Source of the DNA: Bacteroidales bacterium
GTDB lineage: Bacteria > Bacteroidota > Bacteroidia > Bacteroidales > UBA7960
Assembly: GCA_007122505.1 (NCBI GenBank)
Contig: SKTQ01000085.1
Location: 1-7,737, forward strand
Length of the DNA: 7,737 nt
Direction of reading: 5' to 3'
Shown in pieces: positions 1 through 7,060 of the stretch; the first letter of the stretch is position 1; each line of letters begins with the position of its first letter. The notes beneath the pieces were generated by a model. The model had not been told where the DNA came from, did not search any database, and saw nothing but the letters and a program-made list of their open reading frames with translations. A program made the translations under genes and the position numbers.

Positions 1-1
1 A

Positions 2-1045
2 GTACAGGGCACCCGGAGCGATGTGGCATATCTGTTTAGCCGCGACGATTTTTATGCACCAAAGGCGTTGTACTATTTACAGCAAAAAGGCCTCCGCACA
101 CACGTTGCCACGAGGCCGTTCAGCATGGAGGTAAACGGAGGGATCAAAGATTTTGGCTATGGCAGCATCATGGTGCCGGCAAAAACACAGGATGTGGATG
201 CGGACAAGTTGTATGCAATGATACAGGAAGCTGCCCGGCACGCGGGTATCGATATTTATCCTGTGCACACAAGCCTTGTAAGGGAAGGTATCCATCTGGG
301 CAGTGGCAGTTTTATGATGCTTCGCAAGCCTGAGGTGTTGCTTTTGATCGGACAGGGAACCAACAGCCGGGAGGCAGGAGAGGTATGGCACCTGTTGGAT
401 CAGCACTTTCACATGCCGGTCACGAAAGTAGAGCTGGACCGTTTTTCAGCTTTGGACCTCAGCCGATACACAGTAATGGTGATGCCATCGGGTTCATACA
501 ACAGCCTTGGCGAGAACGACCGTGAGAAAGTGGACAGGTGGCTGCGCGGGGGTGGCACCATTGTAGCCCTGGGAACGGCAAACAGGTGGCTGCACCGCCA
601 TGAGTTTATCAATGTAGACTTTGCAGAAACACCCGGCTTTGATGAGCCGGAGATGCTACCCTACAGCAGCATGCAGGATTACCGTGGCGCAAGGCGCATT
701 TCGGGCTCCATTTTCCGGACAAGGATAGACGTTACCCACCCCTTGTTTTATGGTTATCACAGGGATGTTTTGCCTGTTCATGTTGCTGGCACCCTGGCGG
801 CAAAGCCTGTTGAAGGAAACCCCTTCGCCAACCCCATGATATTTACAGAGGATGCTTTGCTTAGCGGTTATGTGTGGGGGCCTTATGAAAGCTTCAGAGA
901 CAATACCGCCGGTGTGTTGCTGCATCGTGCGGGTCGTGGCAACATCATTACCATGATGGATAATCCCAACTTCCGTGGGTTCTGGTTCGGCACCGGGTCG
1001 ATGTTTATGAACGCCATCTTCTTTGGAGATGTGATCCGGTTATAA
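2..1045 (+). CDS. M14-family zinc carboxypeptidase-like protein, C-terminal part (5' end outside window)
   Basis: The reading frame is open from position 2 to the TAA at 1043-1045 and gives 347 residues. The GTG at 23 is an internal codon, since the frame continues to the edge with family-like sequence, so this is the tail of a longer protein. From about nt 335 the protein shows a class I glutamine-amidotransferase-like fold: a hydrophobic strand (VLLLIGQG), then LLDQHFHMPVTKVE, VMVMPSG and a glycine-rich GGGTIVALG strand. It ends with a segment rich in aromatic residues (FRGFWFGT, AIFFGD). This arrangement is familiar from large Bacteroidota M14 peptidases, usually about 800 residues or more and exported, in which the zinc-binding catalytic domain comes first. 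That domain and any signal peptide lie left of the window, so the HxxE...H zinc ligands cannot be checked. The amidotransferase-like part shows no obvious Cys nucleophile and is probably structural. The gene converges on the HMG-CoA reductase gene with 8 bp between stops. Confidence 0.85.
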   Translation, partial: VQGTRSDVAYLFSRDDFYAPKALYYLQQKGLRTHVATRPFSMEVNGGIKDFGYGSIMVPAKTQDVDADKLYAMIQEAARHAGIDIYPVHTSLVREGIHLGSGSFMMLRKPEVLLLIGQGTNSREAGEVWHLLDQHFHMPVTKVELDRFSALDLSRYTVMVMPSGSYNSLGENDREKVDRWLRGGGTIVALGTANRWLHRHEFINVDFAETPGFDEPEMLPYSSMQDYRGARRISGSIFRTRIDVTHPLFYGYHRDVLPVHVAGTLAAKPVEGNPFANPMIFTEDALLSGYVWGPYESFRDNTAGVLLHRAGRGNIITMMDNPNFRGFWFGTGSMFMNAIFFGDVIRL

Positions 1046-1053
1046 TCGCTTTA

Positions 1054-2214
1054 CTATTCAGGCCTGTTGCGCCCGAACTTCTCATGGGCAGTCGTGAAGT
1101 CGCCGGCAACGATGGATGCAGCAAGTGATATTTCTCCGGCTATAACGGTGGCGGCAACTATTTCTGCAAACTTCAGCACTTTCCCGTCACCGTGGCAACC
1201 GATGATTTCCAGGCACTCTTTCTGTGTGGGCAGTGAAACACCTCCGCCAACCGTGCCCAAAACCAGTGAGGGTAATTGCAATGACACATACAGGTCTTTA
1301 TCCATGGTTTCTGTATAGATATATCCGACACACGATTCGCTCACGTTGGCCATATCCTGGCCACAAGCCAAAAACATTGCCGCAACGCCGTTAGCTACAT
1401 GCCCGTTTGAACCCAATACACCGGAAAGCTGTGCCCCTGTTACCTGCCGGTGATAAGCCAGGTCTATTTCCCTGGCGGTGGTGCGCAAAAAGCGTCTGAT
1501 CACCTGTTCTGTGAAACGCACTTCTGCTGTTACGCTCTTTCCCCGTCCCAGGATGGTGTTGATGCTTGCAGGCTTCTTGTCAACGGCCATATTGCTTTCG
1601 ATGGCAAAGCTTTCGATGGGAAAATGTTTGCGGATATATTTGCATACTTCAAGGGAGGCCTTCGTGATCATGTTCATGCCCATGGCGTCGCCGGTGGAAA
1701 AATGCAAACGAAGGTAAACGATTCGTCCCTGGATGTAGCTGTTGAAACGAATCAGATTGCCATGGTCGGTGGTGTTTTCTGCTACTTCACGGAGCTTGTC
1801 AAAATGTTGTTCTACCCATTCAACAAATTCTCTTGCCTGGAATACGTTTTTCAATACAAAATAGGGTGCCCGCTGGATGCCCGACGAGGTAACGGCTACG
1901 TTTGCCCCGCCTGAAAGGGATATGGCCAGTGCACCCCGGTTATACGAAGCCACCAGTGCACCCTCGGTGGTAGCCAGCGGAACAAAAAAATCGCCGCGGG
2001 CATGTTCACCGTTTATGCGCAAAGGCCCTATCACACCTACCGGAACCTGGGCAAACCCAACGATGCTTTCGATATTGCCGCGGGTTAATTCCGGGTCTAT
2101 GGTGCTGTCTGTGAGGTAACTGATTTCTGATTTGCTCTGTTGTGCCAGAAAATCAGCCCTGGCCGCCATCGCTTCCCTTGAATAATCATTCTTTCGATCT
2201 TTTGGTAACTTCAT
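1054..2214 (-). CDS. hmgA: Hydroxymethylglutaryl-CoA reductase, class I (NADPH-type)
   Basis: This 386-residue cytosolic enzyme reduces HMG-CoA to mevalonate with two rounds of NAD(P)H, the committed step of the mevalonate isoprenoid pathway. All four catalytic residues are visible by motif: Glu84 in TTEGALVAS, Lys213 in DKKPASIN, Asp287 in GQDMAN and His377 in TTAHEKFG. The cofactor segment GDAMGMNM (175-182), the GRGKSV following DKKP, and GTVGGG (320-325) match class I enzymes (eukaryotes, archaea, some bacteria). Class II enzymes have a DAMGAN-type segment instead. There is no N-terminal membrane domain, and the length suits a soluble catalytic domain. The ATG at 2214 is chosen because ESIVGFAQVPVG, near the start of the catalytic domain, lies at 49-60 and no longer start is apparent. 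There is no Shine-Dalgarno; an A-rich tract precedes the ATG, as is usual in Bacteroidota. The gene lies 46 bp downstream of the mscS-like gene on the same strand, so co-transcription is plausible. No TAnnTTTG promoter was found in the gap. No other mevalonate-pathway gene is in the window. Confidence 0.96.
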   Translation of the reverse strand: MKLPKDRKNDYSREAMAARADFLAQQSKSEISYLTDSTIDPELTRGNIESIVGFAQVPVGVIGPLRINGEHARGDFFVPLATTEGALVASYNRGALAISLSGGANVAVTSSGIQRAPYFVLKNVFQAREFVEWVEQHFDKLREVAENTTDHGNLIRFNSYIQGRIVYLRLHFSTGDAMGMNMITKASLEVCKYIRKHFPIESFAIESNMAVDKKPASINTILGRGKSVTAEVRFTEQVIRRFLRTTAREIDLAYHRQVTGAQLSGVLGSNGHVANGVAAMFLACGQDMANVSESCVGYIYTETMDKDLYVSLQLPSLVLGTVGGGVSLPTQKECLEIIGCHGDGKVLKFAEIVAATVIAGEISLAASIVAGDFTTAHEKFGRNRPE

Positions 2215-2260
2215 GCGTATATTTTTTTTGTAAATATTTATTTACCATTTCTCTGAGAGA
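2215..2260. promoter_or_regulatory. Two inverted repeats in the mscS-HMG-CoA reductase gap
   Basis: The 46-bp gap holds two dyads. One is GTAAATATTTATTTAC at 2230-2245, with perfect 7-bp arms (GTAAATA/TATTTAC) around TT. The other is TCTCTGAGAGA at 2250-2260, with perfect 5-bp arms around one G, abutting the channel gene's stop codon. On the minus strand the first dyad is followed by an A8 run just before the HMG-CoA reductase ATG. The arms are too close together to make stable hairpins, so protein-binding operator half-sites are a better guess than terminators. AT-rich sequence makes short dyads common, so function is uncertain. Confidence 0.3.
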
Positions 2261-3157
2261 TTATTTTTCGGTGTTTGATTGAGGATGATGAAGCGCCGTG
2301 TTTGCTTCCTTAATATACACATCGCGCTGGGGGAAAGGAATTTGTATGCCGTGCTCATTGAATTTTTTTACAATCCTGATGTTGATATCGCTGAAAAACT
2401 TTCCGCGGCGATGTATATAGATGGTTGTCCATACCAGCAATTCGAAGTGGATGCCGTTGTCGCCAAAGGACGACAGGCGGATGGCCGGTGGCGGGTCTTT
2501 TTCAACATGGGGATCATCAGCGCCAACCTCGAGCAGCAGCGCTGTTACTTTGTCGATATCGCTGCCATAGGCAACCGATACCGGAATCTTGAATCTCACC
2601 CTTTGGTCGTTATGACTCCAATTGGTGATGCGTGTTTGCGTAAATTCGGAATTCGGCACAATGATGGAAACATTGTCGTTGGTTAGGATGGTGGTAGCTC
2701 TGGCTGCTATGTCGGTAACCTTGCCATGGGTGCCACCGATCTCTATCCGGTCGCCAACCTTGATGGGCCGTTCAAAAAGGATAATGAGTCCACTGATAAA
2801 ATTGTTGGTGATGTGCTGTAACCCAAAACCGATACCAATACCCAGCGCACCCACCAGTACGGTAAGCGTACTAAGGTCCACACCCGCCGTTTCCAGGATG
2901 ATCAATAATCCGAGAAATACAATGATGTACCTTACAATACTTCCAATGGCCATACGCACACCAATCTCAGTAGTGTGCTTTGTAAGCAGGCGATTGACCA
3001 TCAGTCTTTTAAGTCTGCCGGTAAGAAAGATCAACAAGGCCACTCCCAGCACGACATAAAGGATCAGCCACAAAGTGATGGTGCTTTCTCCCAGGTGAAG
3101 AAGCGGGTAGTTTAATGTTTCCCTAATTGATCTGCCCACATTTTCAATATGTTCCAT
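2261..3157 (-). CDS. MscS-family mechanosensitive ion channel
   Basis: This small-conductance mechanosensitive channel of the inner membrane opens on membrane tension after osmotic down-shock to release solutes. From Met at 3157 it has 298 residues. Two transmembrane segments lie at about 27-47 and 73-92. The pore-lining third helix carries the MscS signature of small and glycine residues (GALGIGIGFGLQ, about 103-114), followed by ITNNFISGLIILFERPIKVGD. Then come the beta domain (about 132-172, with NDNVSIIVPNSEF) and the alpha/beta C-terminal vestibule ending FNEHGIQIPFPQRDVYIK. The frame is open upstream to an ATG at 3292 (343 residues). The 45 extra residues are Ser/Lys/Arg/Gln-rich and carry no family feature, while the stretch after Met 3157 (LNYPLLHLG..TITLWLILYV) is where related channels begin. 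A TAATTTTG box lies just upstream of 3157, so the short form is preferred. The gene is upstream of the HMG-CoA reductase gene on the same strand and divergent from the trehalose synthase gene. Confidence 0.92.
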   Translation of the reverse strand: MEHIENVGRSIRETLNYPLLHLGESTITLWLILYVVLGVALLIFLTGRLKRLMVNRLLTKHTTEIGVRMAIGSIVRYIIVFLGLLIILETAGVDLSTLTVLVGALGIGIGFGLQHITNNFISGLIILFERPIKVGDRIEIGGTHGKVTDIAARATTILTNDNVSIIVPNSEFTQTRITNWSHNDQRVRFKIPVSVAYGSDIDKVTALLLEVGADDPHVEKDPPPAIRLSSFGDNGIHFELLVWTTIYIHRRGKFFSDINIRIVKKFNEHGIQIPFPQRDVYIKEANTALHHPQSNTEK

Positions 3158-3180
3158 TTTTAATTGTTGAGGATCCAATG

Positions 3181-3188
3181 CAAAATTA
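3181..3188 (-). promoter_or_regulatory. Possible -7 promoter box for the mscS-like gene
   Basis: Read on the minus strand, these bases are TAATTTTG, matching the Bacteroidota -7 consensus TAnnTTTG. The box ends 23 nt before the preferred ATG at 3155-3157, which would leave a leader of roughly 17-20 nt. No TTTG (-33 box) lies 19-21 bp upstream, so this is a half-match only. If it is used, the longer 343-residue start at 3292 cannot be translated from that transcript. Confidence 0.35.
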
Positions 3189-3302
3189 AACAATTGTTGC
3201 TTTCTCTGACGTTTTTTTGGTACAAGGCTTCCTTTTTGGCTCTGGCTGCTGGATAGTGCGCTCTCCGAAACTATTCCATCCCATTGAAACATAAGGAAAA
3301 AT

Positions 3303-3333
3303 TTTGCTTGTGGAGCCTCGATTGTTAACTTTG
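3303..3333 (+). promoter_or_regulatory. Bacteroidota-type promoter for the trehalose synthase fusion gene
   Basis: TTTG at 3303-3306, a 19-bp spacer, and TAACTTTG at 3326-3333 fit both boxes and the spacing known for the primary Bacteroidota sigma factor (TTTG at -33, TAnnTTTG at -7). Transcription would start near 3338-3341 and leave a leader of about 65 nt before the ATG at 3404. A second TAnnTTTG (TATTTTTG, 3358-3365) lies downstream; its nearest TTTG is 24 bp upstream, longer than usual, so it is a weaker candidate. The leader has no Shine-Dalgarno and is A-rich before the start. Confidence 0.65.
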
Positions 3334-3403
3334 CATATCAGAAAGCGTGTGAGATCATATTTTTGTATGATTATTTATTCGCTAAGAAAACCCACATATA
3401 CAC

Positions 3404-6400
3404 ATGGCAGCAAATGACAATTCTCTTTGGTACAAGGATGCGGTGATCTATCAATTGCATGTTCGATCTTTTTATGACAGCAATGGTGATGGCATCGGTG
3501 ATTTTAAAGGTTTGATCATGAAGCTGGACTACATTAAGAGCCTCGGGGTCAACACCATCTGGCTGCTGCCTTTCTATCCTTCGCCGCTTAAGGATGGTGG
3601 TTACGATATTGCCGATTTCACCGGCATACATTCCGACTATGGCAGCCTTGCAGATTTCAGGCGTTTTGTAAAGGAGGCTCATCACAGGGGTTTGCGTATC
3701 ATTACCGAATTGGTGCTGAACCATACATCCTCGGAGCACAGTTGGTTCAAGCGGGCCAGGAAGGCCAAGCCCGGCAGTGTGTACCGCGATTTCTATGTTT
3801 GGAGCGACACTCCTGACAAATATGCTGATGCGCGGATCATCTTTCAGGACTTTGAAGTGTCGAACTGGACCTACGATCATGTGGCCGGGGCCTATTACTG
3901 GCACCGCTTTTATTCGCATCAGCCCGACCTGAATTTTGAAAGCCCCCGTGTGCAGCAGGAAATTTTCAAGGTGCTGGACTTCTGGTTTAATATTGGTGTG
4001 GATGGTTTCCGTCTCGATGCTGTTCCTTATTTGTATGAGGCAGAAGGCACCAATTGTGAAAACCTGCCCGAAACACATGCTTTCCTGAAGAAGCTGCGCA
4101 AGTACGTGGATGAAAAATATGACAACCGTTTGCTTCTGGCGGAAGCCAATCAATGGCCCAATGATGCATGTGAGTATTTTGGTGATGGAGACGAATGCCA
4201 CATGGCTTTTCATTTCCCGGTGATGCCGCGACTCTATATGGCACTCAGGATGGAGGACAGGTTCCCGGTGGTGGATATCCTTGAGCAAACCCCAAAGATC
4301 CCTGACAACTGCCAGTGGGCCATTTTTTTACGCAATCATGATGAGCTTACCCTGGAGATGGTCTCCGACGAAGAGCGGGATTACATGTACACTGCCTTTG
4401 CAAAGGATCCAAGGAAACGGGTGAACGTGGGCATCCGGAGAAGGCTTTTTCCATTACTGGCAAAGGATACCCGCAGCATTGAACTGATGAATATGCTGCT
4501 GCTGTCGCTTCCTGGAACACCTATCATTTATTACGGTGACGAAATCGGGATGGGCGACAACTACTACCTCGGCGACAGGGATGGCGTGCGCACACCAATG
4601 CAGTGGTCGCCCGATAAAAATGCCGGTTTCTCCAACGCCGACCCGCAACGACTTTTCCTGCCCCTTGTGATAGACCCCGATTACCATTATACCTCGGTAA
4701 ATGTGGAAAACCAGGAGAAAAACCCTTCTTCATCCCTTTGGTGGCATCGCCGGGTGATTGCCAAAAGGCAACAATACAAGGCCTTCGGCAGAGGCAGCCT
4801 GAAATTTGTGAACACCAGCAATCCAAAGGTGCTGGCATTCATCAGGTCATACGAAGATGAAAACATCCTGGTGATCGTAAACCTGTCGCGTTACTCGCAG
4901 TATGCAGAGCTCGACCTGGCAGAATACGCCGGTTCGACACCCTTTGAAATGTTTAGCCATAATGAGTTCCACGACATTACGGAGGATCCCTGGGTTTTCG
5001 CCATGCAGTTCAAAAATTATTTCTGGTTCGAACTGAAAAAACAGGATGTTGCAAAAACTACCGACGACGAACCTCGACTTCCCATGGTCATTCGTAAGGA
5101 GGAATGGACAAATATGGATATTGATCTGCAGCATGCCATCAAGGTATACCTCTATAATTATCTGATCAATATTCAGTGGTTCAGGGGCGACACCAGGAAG
5201 CTGCGAAACATCAATATCATTGATGTGATCCCCATCTCGGAAAAGCGTTTCGGGCCGCAATTGTACATGATAGAGCTCGACCTGATCGAAGGGAAAAAGG
5301 ATATTTATCTGATGCCTATTGCGTTAGCGTTAAATAACAAGGCAGAGGATGTTCTTTCAAAAAGTCCGCGATCGGTAATTGTCAATATTGTGCTTGAAGG
5401 CGAAAAAGGTGTGCTGTATGACGGGGCTGCCGACAGAACCCTCCAGGAAAGCCTGTTTGACCTGATACACAGGCGCTCCCAGTTCAAAGGGATCAACGGC
5501 AACATCCGCGCTAAATCGGGCAGCCTGCTGAAAAAACAATTTGATCCGGATGAAAACCTCCTGCCACACCTGATCACCACCAGGCACACAAACTCCTCCA
5601 TCGTGTTTGGCGACAAATTCTTCCTGAAAATATACCGGAGTCCGCAAGAAGGTGAAAATCCCGATGTGGAAATCATGAAGCACCTGACCCGGAAAACAGA
5701 CTTTGACCACATACCTAAGTACCTGGGCCGGATCGATTACAGGAACCCCCGTCTTGAAAACACCTCCCTGGCCATCCTCATGGAGCTTATACCCAATGTG
5801 GGTAAGGCCTGGGATATGACGCAAACAGCCATAGAAGACTTTTTTGACAAACTCTTGTCAGAAAAGGATACCTATGAAAAAAGCGGTCATACCGTTACCG
5901 TGGAAAAGGACGAACTGATCGGATCGTTTTTCCTGGAAATGGTGGCACTGCTGGCAAAACGAACAGCTGAAATGCACATGGCCATCTTGTCACTGAAAGA
6001 CTTCAAGGGATTTGAAGCAGAGCCTTTTTCATTGTTATATCAAAAGTCAGTGGTGCAGTCGCTTCGAACCTTTCTGAGAAAGTCGTTTTTCCAGATCAAA
6101 GCGATGAAGCAGCAGGTGCCGGAACAACATCGTGAGCTCCTTAACGAAATGATGAACAGCGAAAAGGAATTCCTGTCCAACATCAGGCAATGGCTGGAAG
6201 TTGCAAAAATACCGGCGCTGAAACTGCGTATCCATGGTAATTACAAACTGGACAAGGTGTTGTTTACAGGTAAAGATTTTAAAATCTTTAATTTTGAGGG
6301 AGAGCTTGAACGTCCGTTTGGAGTAAGAAAAATCAAACACAGTCCGTTGAAGGATGTGGCCGCCATGCTCAGCTCCTTCCATTATGCCATCTACCAGGGA

Positions 6401-6670
6401 TACTTCCACCGCAAGGAGTTTGTACCTGTTGACACTTTTTACCTGCGCAGACTGGTGGAAGAATGGTATTCCAAAGTGGCAAAAACATTCATGGACAGTT
6501 ATGTGAAAACCATCTCATCGGCCGGCATCATTCCGAATGATGAAACAGTGCGAACGAACCTCCTAAATGTGTATATGTTTGAAAAGGCCGTGCAGGAGTT
6601 GAAATATTTTGTTGAATACGAGCCTGAATTACTGGTAATACCGCTGAAGATCCTGCAAAAAATCCGCTGA
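3404..6670 (+). CDS. treS: Trehalose synthase (maltose alpha-D-glucosyltransferase) fused to a degenerate maltokinase domain
   Basis: This is a 1088-residue cytosolic fusion. Residues 1-545 are a GH13 trehalose synthase, which interconverts maltose and trehalose by intramolecular transfer. It opens with LWYKDAVIYQLHVRSFYDSNGDG. The catalytic set is complete: nucleophile Asp205 (GVDGFRLDAVPY), acid/base Glu247 (LLLAEANQWP), stabilising Asp313 (RNHDE), plus His107 of region I (LVLNHTS). Residues from about 570 match the maltokinase (Mak/Pep2) fold: N-terminal cap (LYNYLINIQWF), an N-lobe with the nucleotide-binding Lys742 (FFLKIYR) and Glu756, and a C-lobe with LAKRTAEMH and SPLKDVAAMLSSFHYA. 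The kinase centre is altered. The usual HGDxHLGQ reads HGNYKLDK (944-951), and the usual DFEGE reads NFEGE (963-967). The presumed catalytic base and both metal ligands are therefore gone, so maltose phosphorylation is unlikely, although the frame is intact. Length is typical of TreS-Mak fusions. The start at 3404 places the conserved LWYKD at residue 8. A strong promoter lies about 70 bp upstream. Confidence 0.96.
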   Translation: MAANDNSLWYKDAVIYQLHVRSFYDSNGDGIGDFKGLIMKLDYIKSLGVNTIWLLPFYPSPLKDGGYDIADFTGIHSDYGSLADFRRFVKEAHHRGLRIITELVLNHTSSEHSWFKRARKAKPGSVYRDFYVWSDTPDKYADARIIFQDFEVSNWTYDHVAGAYYWHRFYSHQPDLNFESPRVQQEIFKVLDFWFNIGVDGFRLDAVPYLYEAEGTNCENLPETHAFLKKLRKYVDEKYDNRLLLAEANQWPNDACEYFGDGDECHMAFHFPVMPRLYMALRMEDRFPVVDILEQTPKIPDNCQWAIFLRNHDELTLEMVSDEERDYMYTAFAKDPRKRVNVGIRRRLFPLLAKDTRSIELMNMLLLSLPGTPIIYYGDEIGMGDNYYLGDRDGVRTPMQWSPDKNAGFSNADPQRLFLPLVIDPDYHYTSVNVENQEKNPSSSLWWHRRVIAKRQQYKAFGRGSLKFVNTSNPKVLAFIRSYEDENILVIVNLSRYSQYAELDLAEYAGSTPFEMFSHNEFHDITEDPWVFAMQFKNYFWFELKKQDVAKTTDDEPRLPMVIRKEEWTNMDIDLQHAIKVYLYNYLINIQWFRGDTRKLRNINIIDVIPISEKRFGPQLYMIELDLIEGKKDIYLMPIALALNNKAEDVLSKSPRSVIVNIVLEGEKGVLYDGAADRTLQESLFDLIHRRSQFKGINGNIRAKSGSLLKKQFDPDENLLPHLITTRHTNSSIVFGDKFFLKIYRSPQEGENPDVEIMKHLTRKTDFDHIPKYLGRIDYRNPRLENTSLAILMELIPNVGKAWDMTQTAIEDFFDKLLSEKDTYEKSGHTVTVEKDELIGSFFLEMVALLAKRTAEMHMAILSLKDFKGFEAEPFSLLYQKSVVQSLRTFLRKSFFQIKAMKQQVPEQHRELLNEMMNSEKEFLSNIRQWLEVAKIPALKLRIHGNYKLDKVLFTGKDFKIFNFEGELERPFGVRKIKHSPLKDVAAMLSSFHYAIYQGYFHRKEFVPVDTFYLRRLVEEWYSKVAKTFMDSYVKTISSAGIIPNDETVRTNLLNVYMFEKAVQELKYFVEYEPELLVIPLKILQKIR

Positions 6671-7060
6671 TGATTGCTTGCCGGCATGGCATGCAGCGCA
6701 AAAAAAGTGTGTAAATATTCCCCATTCGTGTTGCCACACCCCACTGAGATTGTGTTCTTTTTTTTGTGGCCATCATAAATATGCTAAATGATATTATTCA
6801 TGTCTTTTTTGATGAATCTTCAAGAGATCAATTTTTGACACTGCGAAATAATTTGTATATCACGTGAATAGGATTGCATGATTTGAAATACCGGTGAGTT
6901 ATTGAAGGCTTCATATTATTACCGGCCATTAATGGTATTGCAGCAAATGATGCAGAACAGGATGCTCAAGCCGGAATGGCATAATATATGAACAAAAGGG
7001 CAGCGAAAAGCAACTGGCAGTCTACGTATTGAGGTCAACCGAAAACGATCGTCAATTATT
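6671..7060. other. AT-rich intergenic region without a supported gene
   Basis: No coding sequence of recognisable character lies here; only very short frames occur, such as 14 codons from the ATG at 6988. Features seen are GCCACA (6733-6738) paired with TGTGGC (6765-6770) across a loop containing a T8 run (6758-6765), a CACA/TGTG stem of only 4 bp just before that T run, ATTCAT/ATGAAT arms near 6807-6828, and a perfect palindrome CCATTAATGG at 6926-6935. The T8 run could mark where the treS transcript ends, but the stem before it is too short for a confident intrinsic terminator. TTGACA at 6835-6840 has no convincing partner box. The stretch is clearly more AT-rich than the flanking genes. 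Confidence 0.5.

Noticed and set aside
23..1045. GTG at 23 as the true start of the first gene
   Set aside because: The frame continues to position 2 with family-like sequence, and the product would lack the whole peptidase domain; it is an internal valine.
3216..3437. 12-bp direct repeat TTTGGTACAAGG at 3216-3227 and 3426-3437, in the same plus-strand frame
   Set aside because: One or two 12-base repeats are expected by chance in a window this long. The upstream copy lies in a frame that soon meets a stop and shows no other similarity to the TreS N-terminus.
3371..4288. 305-codon minus-strand frame opposite treS
   Set aside because: It lies opposite a strongly conserved trehalose synthase domain and has no recognisable domain; it is a shadow of the sense gene's codon composition.
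6676..6706. Hairpin-like TTGC...GCAA with inner GCAT/ATGC followed by an A-run, just after treS
   Set aside because: The tract after the stem on the plus strand is A, not T, and the stem has a mismatch and a bulge, so it does not make an intrinsic terminator for treS.
6733..6770. GCCACA/TGTGGC inverted repeat around a T8 run, considered as a terminator
   Set aside because: The T run lies inside the loop rather than after the stem, and the alternative CACA/TGTG stem before the T run has only 4 bp.
6835..6860. TTGACA with a TATCAC-like box 17 bp downstream, resembling a sigma-70 promoter
   Set aside because: The -10 match is poor, it is over 290 bp from the next start codon, and the lineage indicated by the rest of the window uses TTTG/TAnnTTTG promoters.
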